A DNA stretch of 64,000 nucleotides from Thermoclostridium stercorarium subsp. stercorarium DSM 8532 (GCF_000331995.1 NC_020134.1:2888627-2952626), one strand, 5' to 3'; numbered from the stretch's first letter, positions 44,168 to 53,914 are shown. The notes: a model not told the origin generated them from the sequence alone. Numbers and translations are program-made.

Positions 44168-45346
44168 TCAACCCCGAACAATATTACCGCTGCAAATGAC
44201 GTACTGAATTTCAACGTCGTCATTGAAAACAACAATGTCTGCGATCTTTCCCTTTTCAATGCTGCCTCTGTCGCAATCAATGTTAAGTATCTGCGCAGGT
44301 GTAAGTGTCATCATGCGAATGCTGTCCGCCAGCGGAATTCCCGCCAGTTTCCACGCAGTTCTCACCAAACGATCGGCGGTCGCTATGCTGCCCGCAAAGG
44401 CAGTCCGATCCGGAAGTTTTGCAACTCCGTCCTCTATAATAATCCTCTGGCCGTTTTCAAGGCTTCCCGTAATTGATTCCTTAACGTCCAGACCGGTGCA
44501 CCGCAAAGAATCGGTTACAAGACACGTTTTGTCAACTCCCTTCAGCCTGTAAACCATACGCAGCAATTCCGGAGGAATATGACAGCCGTCCGCAATAACC
44601 TCCACCGTCAGTTCTTCCAGCGCATAGGCGCTTTCAATCACGCCAAGGTAACGAAATCCGCCGCGACGCGTTATCGTAGACATTCCCGAATACAGATGTG
44701 TCACATGGGTATAGTGATGAGCCAGCGCCTCCTTGACGGTAGCATATTCGGCATTGCTATGGCCGATGCTCGGCAGGATTCCATGTTCATAAAGGTAATC
44801 TCCCATTTCAAGAGCACCTTTCAGCTCGGGAGCAACAGTCCAGCGCTTTATATCACCGTCTGCATACTCCACAATTGCGGTGTACTCTTCAACGTCAGGA
44901 TCCTTTATAAATCTCGGATCCTGTGCCCCCCGCTGCTCCATGCTGAAATAGGGCCCTTCCAGATGAAGCCCGGGCATATATGGCGCATTTTTCAGAATTT
45001 TCCGTGCTTCCCTGAAACTGTCCACGGCTCGGTACAATTCCCCAAATTTTGATGACAGCGTCGTCGGCAAAATAGTAGTTGTGCCATGTTCGAGATGTGT
45101 CTTACATGCCGTTATGAAAGCTTCGGGTGTACCGTCCATGAAATCTGCCCCGCCAGCACCGTGGGTATGTATGTCGATAAAGCCGGGTGAAACGTAGTTT
45201 CCCTTCGCGTCAATTGTTACAGCATCGGTAACGTCAGGAACATTCCCTGTATAAATTTCCTTAATTCTTTCATTTTCCAAAAGCAGTCCGCCCTCTTCAA
45301 TGCGATCGGGAAATATAACCCTCCCGTTTTTTATAAGTATTCTCAT
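44168..45346 (-). CDS. nagA: N-acetylglucosamine-6-phosphate deacetylase
   Basis: A 392-residue amidohydrolase-fold enzyme that removes acetate from GlcNAc-6-phosphate. Metal site FIDIHTHGAGGADFMDGTPE near residue 57, then LEHGTTTILPTTLSS, GLHLEGPYFSMEQRGAQDP, SIGHSNAEYATVKEAL, VTHLYSGMS and LVTDSLRCTG follow the family order. Length is normal. It is the last gene of the operon. No N-acetylglucosamine kinase or PTS gene is nearby, so its phosphorylated substrate probably arrives by transport or from another phosphosugar. Confidence 0.94.
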   Translation of the reverse strand: MRILIKNGRVIFPDRIEEGGLLLENERIKEIYTGNVPDVTDAVTIDAKGNYVSPGFIDIHTHGAGGADFMDGTPEAFITACKTHLEHGTTTILPTTLSSKFGELYRAVDSFREARKILKNAPYMPGLHLEGPYFSMEQRGAQDPRFIKDPDVEEYTAIVEYADGDIKRWTVAPELKGALEMGDYLYEHGILPSIGHSNAEYATVKEALAHHYTHVTHLYSGMSTITRRGGFRYLGVIESAYALEELTVEVIADGCHIPPELLRMVYRLKGVDKTCLVTDSLRCTGLDVKESITGSLENGQRIIIEDGVAKLPDRTAFAGSIATADRLVRTAWKLAGIPLADSIRMMTLTPAQILNIDCDRGSIEKGKIADIVVFNDDVEIQYVICSGNIVRG

Positions 45347-45418
45347 TCATTCCACCTTCTTTTGCGAATATATAAGGGATATAAATATCCCCTACCCCCC
45401 CACAAAAGCAAAATTCAT

Positions 45419-46312
45419 TCAGCCTTCCAGCAATTTAAGGGCGTTCTCGCGACAAATCTTATTATATGCGGTCTGAGAAATTTTACCGGTTTCCACCGCA
45501 TCGTCAAGGAATTTCGACAAGTGACGGTAATCGGTCACTTTACAGTAATCCAGCCCGAAAAGCAATTTGTCCTGAAACTCTTCAAGAAATTTGTAACCAA
45601 ACTCAGGATCCCTCATTATTGCGTTCTCACCCGAAGCCGCTGAAAGATCGGCATACATGTTAGGGTACTTGCGCAACAGTTCCACAACCCGTCCGCCCGG
45701 CGCAACAGGGCCTTTCGGATTTGTTCCCCAGATTTCCTCGGTACAGTCCCCACTGATTGCCGACCACCATTTTTTTGAATGCCCGATGAAAATCAGATTC
45801 GGAAACCTTTTAAGAGTCTCTTCAAGACGTGGCAATCCAAAATCATCGACTATACCGTAATCATCGCCGCCCGCCTTTCCGATATGGAAAAGGACAGGCA
45901 GCCCGCATTTTTCAGCATGATAAAAAAGGTTTTGCATCATGGGATCGTCAATATACAAATTTGCGGTCAACTCACCGATACCTTTAGCCCCAAGCGATTT
46001 GTAATATTCCATTACAATGGAAAGATCTGCGTCGGCCGTATTTTTCAGCCAGCGGGGATCTACATTGCAAAACCACCATCCAACGGTGTCAGGATGCTTT
46101 TCCACCAAAAGTCTCGCATCACGGTTCGTCAGAAGATCATGGTGATGCTCGGGAGACACCAGGGGAAGCTGGACCCCTTTCTCCACGCCGACTGCGTCAT
46201 ACATTTTCCGGATTTCCTCTATCGTCGGGGGATAAAATCTGCCGTCCCCCATACCGGGATATTCGCGCTGAAACACAATATGCGCATGAATGTCGATTTT
46301 AGGAATTATCAT
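45419..46312 (-). CDS. Amidohydrolase-2 family protein
   Basis: A 297-residue metal-dependent hydrolase. The N-terminal KIDIHAHIVFQREYPG holds the HxH metal site, followed by GIGELTANLYIDDPMMQNLF, LPVLFHIGKAG, FIGHSKKWWSAISGDC, and the C-terminal DKLLFGLDYCKVTDYRHLSK with the metal-binding Asp. The ATG at 46312 has GGGGAGG five bases upstream and is preferred to 46330. It lies between the SIS gene and nagA in a sugar-phosphate operon; a lactonase or related ring-opening activity is possible but the substrate is unknown. Confidence 0.87.
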   Translation of the reverse strand: MIIPKIDIHAHIVFQREYPGMGDGRFYPPTIEEIRKMYDAVGVEKGVQLPLVSPEHHHDLLTNRDARLLVEKHPDTVGWWFCNVDPRWLKNTADADLSIVMEYYKSLGAKGIGELTANLYIDDPMMQNLFYHAEKCGLPVLFHIGKAGGDDYGIVDDFGLPRLEETLKRFPNLIFIGHSKKWWSAISGDCTEEIWGTNPKGPVAPGGRVVELLRKYPNMYADLSAASGENAIMRDPEFGYKFLEEFQDKLLFGLDYCKVTDYRHLSKFLDDAVETGKISQTAYNKICRENALKLLEG

Positions 46313-46330
46313 AATAACCTCCCCTGTCAT

Positions 46331-47092
46331 TTACAGACAGCGAATCCTGTCGCGAAAGCGATCAAGGAACTGGTTGTTCCACTCATCACCGCCGGGACAA
46401 TTTCCACTGCGCCAGATAGGAGGATTTATACCTTCGTTTACGAGCAAGTTAATTGCTTCAATCATAATGCTGTTCATAACATAAGCATTTGCGAAAGTGC
46501 TTAAAGCCCCGATCTTTTGGGGAAGTCCTTCCAGCTCAATCACCGCATCACCCAGCTTTACTTTGCAATCCACAGAGCAATCAACAATTTCATGCAGGTT
46601 CAGTTTGGAAGGATGCCGGGCCGGATGATCCTTCGGGCATTCGCTGGCATGTCTGTGGGAACTTACGCCGATCACGGTTGCACCGCGCTGCTTTGCCGTC
46701 AAAGCCGCATCAATTGTCGCGGAGTTTATTCCATAAGCATTGCAGATAATCAGTAAATCCCCTTCGCCTATACCATAATCCTCGACAATAATTCTTCCGT
46801 ACCCGGGAAGCCTTTCCACAGCCATGGATTTCAGGCAGCCCGCGCTAAGCATTGTGTCCTGATTCAGCATTGCGCTGATATGCATTAACCCGCCGGCCCT
46901 GAAGAATACCTCCATCGCCGCCAGATTTGAATGACCTCCGGGACCGAACACATACACAATTTTATCTTTTTTTACATGGTCGGCGACAAGCCTTGCCGCT
47001 TTTAAAATATTTTCCCGTTCGGTAGCACGGATCTCGTCAATAATTCCTACAACCTCTTTATAGTAGAGATCCATAACTGTTCCTTCGATCAT
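46331..47092 (-). CDS. SIS-domain sugar-phosphate isomerase/binding protein (UPF0309-like)
   Basis: A 253-residue SIS protein. The sugar-phosphate pocket appears as VYVFGPGGHSNLAAMEVFFR, MLNQDTMLSAGCLKSMAVER, and DLLIICNAYGINSATIDAAL with GATVIGVSSHRHASECPKDH. This is the UPF0309 layout, related to phosphoheptose and GlmS-type isomerase domains. The ATG at 47092 follows TGGAGG; the longer frame has no such site. The protein probably binds or isomerises an amino- or hexose-phosphate made available by the neighbouring genes. Confidence 0.85.
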   Translation of the reverse strand: MIEGTVMDLYYKEVVGIIDEIRATERENILKAARLVADHVKKDKIVYVFGPGGHSNLAAMEVFFRAGGLMHISAMLNQDTMLSAGCLKSMAVERLPGYGRIIVEDYGIGEGDLLIICNAYGINSATIDAALTAKQRGATVIGVSSHRHASECPKDHPARHPSKLNLHEIVDCSVDCKVKLGDAVIELEGLPQKIGALSTFANAYVMNSIMIEAINLLVNEGINPPIWRSGNCPGGDEWNNQFLDRFRDRIRCL

Positions 47093-47121
47093 ACGATTTC
47101 CTCCAAAACTAACCAATTGTT

Positions 47122-47991
47122 TTATCCGGAAATCCATGGCGGCGTATCGGGTAAGGCTTTATCAAAACGTTCAATTTGTTTTTTCATTTCTTCGCCGCCA
47201 TAAATCCCTCTCTTAAATAAATCAATAATTCTGTCGTGAAACTCTTTCCACGAGTTTTCTTCGTCATTGGGAATAATCGGGTAGAAAAGTATTCCGTTCG
47301 CAGAAGCTGCATTATAATCCCCGGGAGCGTCCCCCAGCATAATGGATTTTTCAGATTCGTAAAAACCCTTGACCTTGCTTATAATTTCCTTCTTGCTTCC
47401 GTCTTCCTGAGCTCCCAGCAGGGCTATATATCTGTCCAGCCCGTGTTCGTGCCATTCTTTGAGCAACGCTTCACGGGGTGTGGCCGATACAATAACGATA
47501 TCAGCAAATTCACTAAGCCGTTCAAGGCTTTCCCTTACATAAGGAAAGGGCGGGACGCCATGAACCATTTTGGCAATGCGGCGGTTCACATCGAGGGACC
47601 ATTGGAATGTCCTTTCCATCACAGGATCATCGGTCAGTTTGCCTAAAGCGTCATTATTCAGTACAGGCGCCGTTTTAACCCAATGGCGAAGGGATTCGTA
47701 TTCAGGCATTCTGAAATTACGTGCTTTTACTTCCTTCCGTTCGGCAAGGAGATCAAGCATGTAAATTATCGCATGAAACCGGCTGCAACCTCTTGTTTTG
47801 GAATAAAGATTTACATATTCCCACGCTTCCCTGGCATATTTCGAAACCGGCTGAAGTTCCCAGTCCTCGATAGTTGCCGGGCAGAAGCACTCTTTATGTT
47901 TGATTTCCATTGTGTCAAAAGCGCATCCGTCCGAATCTATACAGACCAGAAATTCATGTCTGGGAGTAAAATTCTCAATTGCAGTATTCAT
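47122..47991 (-). CDS. HAD-superfamily hydrolase
   Basis: A 289-residue protein with the HAD nucleophile motif CIDSDGCAFDTMEIKHKEC near residue 17, an alpha-helical cap of about 130 residues, motif II IVIVSATPREALLKEW, and motif IV MLGDAPGDYNAASANGI. The cap is larger than in simple phosphatases. It lies 14 bp from the Cof-type HAD gene. The context suggests a sugar-phosphate phosphatase, perhaps a phosphosugar detoxifying or salvage enzyme; the substrate is not known. Confidence 0.82.
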   Translation of the reverse strand: MNTAIENFTPRHEFLVCIDSDGCAFDTMEIKHKECFCPATIEDWELQPVSKYAREAWEYVNLYSKTRGCSRFHAIIYMLDLLAERKEVKARNFRMPEYESLRHWVKTAPVLNNDALGKLTDDPVMERTFQWSLDVNRRIAKMVHGVPPFPYVRESLERLSEFADIVIVSATPREALLKEWHEHGLDRYIALLGAQEDGSKKEIISKVKGFYESEKSIMLGDAPGDYNAASANGILFYPIIPNDEENSWKEFHDRIIDLFKRGIYGGEEMKKQIERFDKALPDTPPWISG

Positions 47992-48005
47992 ACACGGCTA
48001 CTCCT

Positions 48006-48842
48006 TTACAAAAGATACTTTTCAATCGCCTTTGCAAGTCCGTCCTTGTCATAGTCATCGGTAACATCATACGCAATGTCTTTAAGCGCTTTCGGCGCGT
48101 TGCCCATCGCAATGCCTATCCTCGACCGCTTGATAATGCATCCGTCCATGTTGAGCGAATCACCTATACTCATAACATTGTCAAAAGTAACCCCAAGGTG
48201 ATCCAGCAGGGCCTGAACCGCCTTAACTTTGTCAAGCCTGGCCGAAGTAAACTGCATATCTTTTGGGGTTCCGTCAAGGAAATTTACAAACCCCATCGAC
48301 TCAAGGCGCTTCATGAAAGGCCCCTGTTTTTCTTCAGGTACTCCGTAAAGGTTAAACTTCTCCACGGTAAGGCTATTTTTCAGAAAGAAATCCGACAGCT
48401 TACCATCCACCGAAATGGGCCTTTCGGTTAACAGATACCATACATGGTGCGGAGGAACCGGATAACGGTGCAATGCGTCGGTTACCTCTTTTTCAAAATA
48501 CAGTTTACCTTCTGCAGCAATTTCACTGTAAATCTGCTGACCCTCATACATGCGGCATATTTCGGCAGCCTCTTCGGGTGTGAAGCATTCCCCTTTATAT
48601 ATCACCTCACCGGTCAGACGGTCAATAATCCGGCACCCACTTGCCGAAACCCAGTAACGAAAACCCATGTCCGCCTCTATCTGTGGAGGGAACATATCGG
48701 CACTTCTTCCTGTGCACGGTATACAGTGGATACCCTTTTTCATTGCCTCACGCAGAGCCTGCATGTTTCTGAACGATATAAAAACCTGATCCCTTTGCAG
48801 TGCTGTACCGTCTAAATCAAAAAACAATACTTTGATGTCCAT
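48006..48842 (-). CDS. Cof-type HAD phosphatase
   Basis: A 278-residue C2-capped HAD phosphatase. DIKVLFFDLDGTALQRDQVF is the nucleophile motif at the N-terminus, CIPCTGRSADMFPPQIEADM motif II, the C2 cap follows, and KVKAVQALLDHLGVTFDNVM with SIGDSLNMDGCIIKRSRIGI closes the site. The ATG at 48842 is preceded by GGGGAG. Members dephosphorylate sugar phosphates and similar metabolites. Two different HADs in one transport operon suggest handling of imported phosphorylated compounds. Confidence 0.9.
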   Translation of the reverse strand: MDIKVLFFDLDGTALQRDQVFISFRNMQALREAMKKGIHCIPCTGRSADMFPPQIEADMGFRYWVSASGCRIIDRLTGEVIYKGECFTPEEAAEICRMYEGQQIYSEIAAEGKLYFEKEVTDALHRYPVPPHHVWYLLTERPISVDGKLSDFFLKNSLTVEKFNLYGVPEEKQGPFMKRLESMGFVNFLDGTPKDMQFTSARLDKVKAVQALLDHLGVTFDNVMSIGDSLNMDGCIIKRSRIGIAMGNAPKALKDIAYDVTDDYDKDGLAKAIEKYLL

Positions 48843-48868
48843 CACACAATCTCCCCTCATAACATTGC

Positions 48869-50548
48869 CTACATATCCACGTCAGCATTGCCTGTTATTC
48901 TGAAGAACAATAATAATGACGCTACCATCGTAAATGTGAGTATTGTGGATAGAGCGGCCGCCGTACCATACGCCGACCTGTTTACCTCCTGAAAGATTGC
49001 GGTAGCCATAGTGGAGGTTTTGCTTGTATACAGCATCAACGTTGCCGATAATTCCTGAATCAGCGTTATCCAGCTCAGTATGGCGCCTGATACCACTCCG
49101 GGTATCATCGCAGGCATTGTCACTTTAAAAAACGTGGCCACAGGCGAATACCCAAGAGACAGGGATGCCTCCTCGATATTTTGATTGATCTGACGCAGAA
49201 TGGCCGCACTGGAACGGACAGTGTAAGGCATCCTTCGGATGACATATGCGGTGATAATTAGAATCGCTCCTCCCGACAGCGCAAGAAAGCCTGAATTATA
49301 TGATATCAACAGCATCAAACCGTAAATTGTGCCCGGGATAACGTACGGCAGCTGAACACAGGCATCCAGGAAACGGGAGAATATATTCCTTCTTCGTACC
49401 GTAACATACGCAAACATCGTACCCAGCAGAACGATAATTATAATCGATATAATTCCGAATTTGAAGGTATTCAGTATGGCGCCTTTGGCCTTATTCCACG
49501 CAAGCACGTAATTCGTTAAGGAAAAGCCCTCAACCATTATTGAGCTGCTCTTGAAATTCTTGAAGGATATAAACGTTATGTACGCCGTGGGAAGCGTGGC
49601 AAGTAACGTTACCAGATACACAAAAAGGTGTGCAAATACCGCGCCAGCGCCTTTAATCGGCTTCGGTACCGGTGGGTTGAGCATGCTCATATTATAGTTC
49701 TTACGGCTGAAATACATCTGCAACATGTACACAACTATCGCAACAAGAATCATAATGAAAGCTATCGCCGATGCGAAATATGCATTGGACCCCGTTTCTG
49801 AGAGCCATTCGTTATAGATCAGAACAGGCATAACGGTATAACCTTCACCAATCAACCGGGGCGTTCCGTAATCTGCAAAGGCTCGTAGAAATACAATGGC
49901 CGATCCGGCAAGAATGGTGGGAGTAACGAGAGGAAGACTGACTTTAATAACCTTTTTCAGGCCATGGTCTCCAAGGCTTTCAGCTGCTTCAATAAGAGCC
50001 TTGTCCACCTTTTTCAATGCGCCTTTTGTATACATATAAATGTACGGAAACAATTTCAGCGTAAATACCAGCAAAATGCCGTTAAATCCGTAAATGGTCG
50101 GCAAATCAATTCCGAAATTGTTCTTCAGGAATTTGGTTATAACACCTGCACGTCCAAGTAACAAAATCCATGAATACGCACCTATAAACGGCGGTGAAAA
50201 CATTGAGATTATTATGAGAATATTTACGGCTTTTATGCCTTTGATTTTAAAATTGGTAGTGATATATGCAAGCGTAACACCAATTACAACAGTCAGAAAG
50301 GTAGCGCAAAAAGTAACCTTTACGCTGTTCCAGACTGAATTTCTGTAATAAGGCTTTGAGAAAAATTTTATAAAGTTGTCAAAAGAAAACACACCTACCG
50401 CATCTTTGGTTTGGAACGCATTAAAAACCAAACGCCCTACCGGATAAATAAGGAACATTGCGAAATATATCAGCGAAACCATTGTGACAAAACTCCAGAA
50501 ATCGATGCGATAGCCCTTTAAAAACTCTCTGCCCGTTTTTTTAAACAT
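48869..50548 (-). CDS. Ferric-type ABC transporter permease with two permease domains
   Basis: A 559-residue membrane protein with about 12 helices and two complete permease domains, as in FbpB, ThiP and AfuB. Each half has its EAA loop: ALIEAAESLGDHGLKKVIKV near residue 190 and QNIEEASLSLGYSPVATFFK near 460. It overlaps the upstream ATPase gene by 8 bp. The family carries ferric iron, thiamine, 2-aminoethylphosphonate or hexose phosphates. The genes around it favour a phosphorylated sugar. Confidence 0.92.
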   Translation of the reverse strand: MFKKTGREFLKGYRIDFWSFVTMVSLIYFAMFLIYPVGRLVFNAFQTKDAVGVFSFDNFIKFFSKPYYRNSVWNSVKVTFCATFLTVVIGVTLAYITTNFKIKGIKAVNILIIISMFSPPFIGAYSWILLLGRAGVITKFLKNNFGIDLPTIYGFNGILLVFTLKLFPYIYMYTKGALKKVDKALIEAAESLGDHGLKKVIKVSLPLVTPTILAGSAIVFLRAFADYGTPRLIGEGYTVMPVLIYNEWLSETGSNAYFASAIAFIMILVAIVVYMLQMYFSRKNYNMSMLNPPVPKPIKGAGAVFAHLFVYLVTLLATLPTAYITFISFKNFKSSSIMVEGFSLTNYVLAWNKAKGAILNTFKFGIISIIIIVLLGTMFAYVTVRRRNIFSRFLDACVQLPYVIPGTIYGLMLLISYNSGFLALSGGAILIITAYVIRRMPYTVRSSAAILRQINQNIEEASLSLGYSPVATFFKVTMPAMIPGVVSGAILSWITLIQELSATLMLYTSKTSTMATAIFQEVNRSAYGTAAALSTILTFTMVASLLLFFRITGNADVDM

Positions 50549-51647
50549 TGCTTCGCACTCCCTCTACCAAAGTTCTCTGGGTTTCTTTGTCAAACACATT
50601 GATCCGTTTGGTGTTAACCGTTAAATAAATGGTTTCGCCGTAATCATAAATATGGTCTGAAGAATTGGTGTCTGCCGATACTTCAATCACAGAACCGTCC
50701 TGAAGGGCAACTTCATATTTTATATACTTGCCAAGGAACTGTTTAAGTTTGACGGTGCCTCTGATACCGTTGCCTTCGGTGGTAATAATGAATTCTTCGG
50801 GCCGAACACCGACAATCACTTCACAGCCCGACCACAGGGGAACAAGGTTGTTCATTTCAATCACAAGGCCGTTCTTCATTTTTATCGTAGTGGTTTTTCC
50901 GGCGGTGGATGTGACAACGCCGTCAATCATCGTAGAATTACCGATAAAATCGGCAACAAATGTATTATACGGGCGGGAGTAAATGCGTTCAGGTGTATCA
51001 CAGTGGTAAATTTCACCTTTATTCATCACCGCAATTCGGTCCGAAATTGCCAGGGCCTCTTCCTGATCATGGGTAACATAAACGGTTGTTATTCCCAGCT
51101 CTCTTTGCAGTTTACGGATAACGGAACGCATTTCAAGACGAAGCTTGGCATCCAGATTGGAAAGAGGCTCATCCATAAGCAGTACCTGGGGCTGGACAAC
51201 AACGGCACGGGCAATTGCAACGCGCTGCTGCTGACCACCGGAGAGCTTATCCGGGTAACGGTCCTTGTATTCCGTTAATTGGACAACTTCCAAAATCTCA
51301 TTTACGCGCTTTTTGATCTCTTCCTTGGGAAGTTTTTTGTTTTTCAGACCGTATTCAACATTGCGGTAAACCGTCATATTGGGAAAAATGGCATAGCTCT
51401 GAAATACCATTCCAAAATTCCGCTTATGAACGGGAACGTCATTAATTACTTTATCATCAAAAGCAATGGTACCTGCTTCTATGGAATTAAATCCTGCAAT
51501 CATGCGGAGTAGGGTGGTTTTACCGCAACCACTCGGTCCCAGCAGCGTAAACAGCTCACCGGGATTAATATCGAGTGAGAGATCTCGGATAACTACGTTG
51601 TCTTCATATTGTTTTTTTACATTTCGGATATGTATAGCAACAGCCAT
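50541..51647 (-). CDS. ABC transporter ATP-binding protein (FbpC/PotA type)
   Basis: A 368-residue ATPase with a C-terminal TOBE-like regulatory domain. Walker A LLGPSGCGKTTLLRMIAGFN near residue 38, Q-loop MVFQSYAIFPNMTVYRNVEY, signature [19 protein letters not shown], Walker B VLLMDEPLSNLDAKLR and switch VYVTHDQEEALAISD are present. The ATG at 51647 follows GGAGG by eight bases. A 14-bp hairpin directly precedes its ribosome binding site. It pairs with the two-domain permease and the binding protein next to it. Confidence 0.95.
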   Translation of the reverse strand: MAVAIHIRNVKKQYEDNVVIRDLSLDINPGELFTLLGPSGCGKTTLLRMIAGFNSIEAGTIAFDDKVINDVPVHKRNFGMVFQSYAIFPNMTVYRNVEYGLKNKKLPKEEIKKRVNEILEVVQLTEYKDRYPDKLSGGQQQRVAIARAVVVQPQVLLMDEPLSNLDAKLRLEMRSVIRKLQRELGITTVYVTHDQEEALAISDRIAVMNKGEIYHCDTPERIYSRPYNTFVADFIGNSTMIDGVVTSTAGKTTTIKMKNGLVIEMNNLVPLWSGCEVIVGVRPEEFIITTEGNGIRGTVKLKQFLGKYIKYEVALQDGSVIEVSADTNSSDHIYDYGETIYLTVNTKRINVFDKETQRTLVEGVRSNV

Positions 51648-51663
51648 GATGTTTTCCTCCATT

Positions 51664-51697
51664 TTATTCACCATCCCCCGAAAGGGATGGTGAATAA
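51664..51697 (-). promoter_or_regulatory. Perfect 14-bp hairpin between binding-protein and ATPase genes
   Basis: Arms 51664-51677 and 51684-51697 with a six-base loop. On the minus strand it ends five bases before ATGGAGG of the ATPase gene. It likely shields the upstream mRNA 3' end and lowers downstream expression. Confidence 0.65.
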
Positions 51698-51710
51698 TTT
51701 TTTTAATTTT

Positions 51711-52811
51711 TTACTGAGCGCTTGTCCAAAGCTCCTGGAATTTTTCCTTGATTAAGTCGGAATTTTCTTCAACCCAGTCAGTGGGATATTCTATTGAGAC
51801 TAACTCAGTAGTAGCCGGAATACCTTCAAGTGAGAAATTTACGTCAGAACGCACAGAACGCTGATACAGTTCTTCAGCGGCAGCCTGCTGATATTCCTTT
51901 GATGTCAGGAGATCAACAAGCAGGCGGGCATTATATTCATTCTTGCAACCTTTGATGATCCCGCAGTAGGATGTTCTGAGAGTAATGCCTTCCTTAGCAT
52001 ATACAGGGCTGACATCAGCTCCGTTAATCATATACTCAATAACCTTTTCCTCGTTGGTGATTCCAACGGCATACTCCCCATTGGCAACACCTGTGTAAAT
52101 GGCTGAAGAGCTGGAAGAAATTTTTCCGTCGAGGTTTTCAATATATTTCTTTACGAAATCCCAGCCATCCTCCGGCTTTCCTGTAGGACTCATCGCTGTC
52201 ATCATATTAATAAGCTGTTCACGGCCTGAAGAAGACGAAGAAGGATCCGCAAAGATAATCTTTCCCTTTAACGCAGGATTGGTCAGCGATTCCCAACCGT
52301 CAACAGTAACACCGAGCTCGTTAAGCAGCTGGTTATTTACCATAATTGTATTTACGTTAATCTGAATGGCCGTAAACTTGTCGTTCGTAGATCTGAATTC
52401 AGGTATGCAGTCTTCGACATTAGGTGAAACATACGGGGTAAGATAATCTGACAGCGCGGAATAAACTGCGTAAGAACCCCCCATAATCACGTCTCCCTGC
52501 GGATTATTTGCTTCTGCAATGATCCTGTTTTGCAGTTCGCCCGATCCCGCAGAAACAATCTCCAGTCTGACATTAGGATATCTTTCCTCCCACATTCTCT
52601 GTACAAGTTCATTCTGAGTTGTAGAACCGGAACTGTAAAGCACGACTACGTTGGTTTGCTTAAGTTCTGATTCCTTAGGCTGATCTTCCGCTTTCGTCGG
52701 AGCGACGCTGTTTTGTGGCGTTGTCGAAGGCTTGGTGTTATTACCACACGCGGTAAGCACCATTAAAAGCAGCATTAAAACACTGATTAAAGCAACTGTT
52801 CTTTTTTTCAT
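51711..52811 (-). CDS. Ferric-type ABC substrate-binding lipoprotein
   Basis: A 366-residue lipoprotein: signal MKKRTVALISVLMLLLMVLT with lipobox LTAC, a Ser/Thr/Pro linker, then a class II (FbpA-like) binding domain starting VVVLYSSGSTTQNELVQRMW. Motifs include GDVIMGGSYAVYSALSDYL, FADPSSSSSGREQLINMMTA and YAVGITNEEKVIEYMINGAD. The pattern is that of binding proteins for 2-aminoethylphosphonate or sugar phosphates rather than the Tyr-Tyr site of ferric binders. It is the second gene of the nagB-like operon. Confidence 0.9.
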   Translation of the reverse strand: MKKRTVALISVLMLLLMVLTACGNNTKPSTTPQNSVAPTKAEDQPKESELKQTNVVVLYSSGSTTQNELVQRMWEERYPNVRLEIVSAGSGELQNRIIAEANNPQGDVIMGGSYAVYSALSDYLTPYVSPNVEDCIPEFRSTNDKFTAIQINVNTIMVNNQLLNELGVTVDGWESLTNPALKGKIIFADPSSSSSGREQLINMMTAMSPTGKPEDGWDFVKKYIENLDGKISSSSSAIYTGVANGEYAVGITNEEKVIEYMINGADVSPVYAKEGITLRTSYCGIIKGCKNEYNARLLVDLLTSKEYQQAAAEELYQRSVRSDVNFSLEGIPATTELVSIEYPTDWVEENSDLIKEKFQELWTSAQ

Positions 52812-52837
52812 AAATTCCCCTCACTTTCTATTTTCAT

Positions 52838-52855
52838 ATTTGGCAAATGCCAAAT
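52838..52855. promoter_or_regulatory. Palindrome ATTTGGCA-AA-TGCCAAAT before the binding-protein gene
   Basis: Perfect 8-bp arms around a two-base centre, between the nagB-like stop and the lipoprotein start. It could be an operator or an mRNA processing hairpin. A TTTCTAT heptamer (52825-52831) lies beside it. Confidence 0.45.
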
Positions 52856-52882
52856 AAATTAACTACCGTGGATAAAGGAATA

Positions 52883-53665
52883 TTATTTGCCTTTACCGTT
52901 TAACCTTTCTTTTAAAACAGAAAAACAGGGTTCATCAATATACATCATCACGCCCGGCTTGCGCCTCAATATTGTCGCAGGGCATTTTTCGGATATTTCA
53001 CCCAGTATTGTCTCAGCCAAAGCCCTGGCTTTTGCCTCCGTGGGTACAAAACAGAAAAGCTTGTCGGCGGAGAGTAACGTGGGAATCGTTAAAGTAAGCG
53101 CCATTTTCGGCACTTCGTCCAAAGTTGAGAAACAACCGTCCCGCACCTGCTGATTTCGGCATACCAAATCCAGTTCCACCGGTTTCATGACTTTGCTGTC
53201 GTTAAAGTCCGCAACCCCTGGATCATTGAACGCAATATGACCGTTTTCTCCAATGCCCATAAATACAATATCAATCTTTTTTTTCATCAGAAGATCGCCA
53301 TACCGTTCACATTCCTTTATCGGATCCGGAGCCATACCGTCTATGTAATAAACTGCCTTCATATTTACGCGGTCAAAATATTTCTTTAAAAAAGAACGAA
53401 AACTTCTCGGGTCATCACTCGGAATCCCTATATATTCATCCATATGAAATGCTTCCATACGTCTGAAATCGATTCTTTCATCCGAGAAGAAACAATTCAG
53501 AAAATCCGACTGGGATGGGGCTGCCGCAAAAACACACCTGATGGTTTCCTTTTGTTTGAGCAGATTCAGAACGTACTCCGCCGCTTCCTGAGCCGCCACC
53601 AGTCCCATTTCCGAACGGGTGGGAAAAACAGATAAAGTAATTTCATCAAATTTCATTCTTATCAC
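52883..53665 (-). CDS. Glucosamine-6-phosphate deaminase family protein
   Basis: A 260-residue NagB-like enzyme. The catalytic parts are FHMDEYIGIPSDDPRSF and FMGIGENGHIAFNDPGVADF, with LTIPTLLSADKLFCFVPTEA near the C-terminus. NagB converts glucosamine-6-phosphate to fructose-6-phosphate and ammonia; 6-phosphogluconolactonases share the fold but lack this pattern. The GTG at 53665 has AAGGAG eight bases upstream; an ATG at 53656 is the alternative. It is the first gene of the operon, behind a perfect consensus promoter and opposite the LacI regulator gene. Confidence 0.88.
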   Translation of the reverse strand: MIRMKFDEITLSVFPTRSEMGLVAAQEAAEYVLNLLKQKETIRCVFAAAPSQSDFLNCFFSDERIDFRRMEAFHMDEYIGIPSDDPRSFRSFLKKYFDRVNMKAVYYIDGMAPDPIKECERYGDLLMKKKIDIVFMGIGENGHIAFNDPGVADFNDSKVMKPVELDLVCRNQQVRDGCFSTLDEVPKMALTLTIPTLLSADKLFCFVPTEAKARALAETILGEISEKCPATILRRKPGVMMYIDEPCFSVLKERLNGKGK

Positions 53666-53786
53666 AGTAACAACTCCTTCTCGCCAAACAATAGTAAATT
53701 TTTCTATAAAATATATAAAAATATTTCTATAATTATTTCTCAACTATAAAATTTAATTATTAATCATTTAGCCTTTTTATATTTTT

Positions 53787-53815
53787 ATTATAGAAACAGG
53801 TATGATATTTGTCAA
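53787..53815 (-). promoter_or_regulatory. Perfect consensus promoter of the amino-sugar-phosphate operon
   Basis: TTGACA (53810-53815) and TATAAT (53787-53792) are exactly 17 bp apart on the minus strand, about 120 bases ahead of the nagB-like start. A repressor is expected, given such a strong promoter. Confidence 0.8.
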
Positions 53816-53914
53816 TAAATCTTTATCAGAATTCACAAAAAACATAGAAATTTAACTCCGGTTTTATTGACATTTAATAAGAAATTTTTCTGAAATTTTT
53901 CTATTGCTCTTTTC

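Noticed and set aside
45779-46504. 241-codon plus-strand open frame
   Set aside because: It lies antisense to the amidohydrolase and SIS genes, which have clear domains; no ribosome binding site or recognisable domain.
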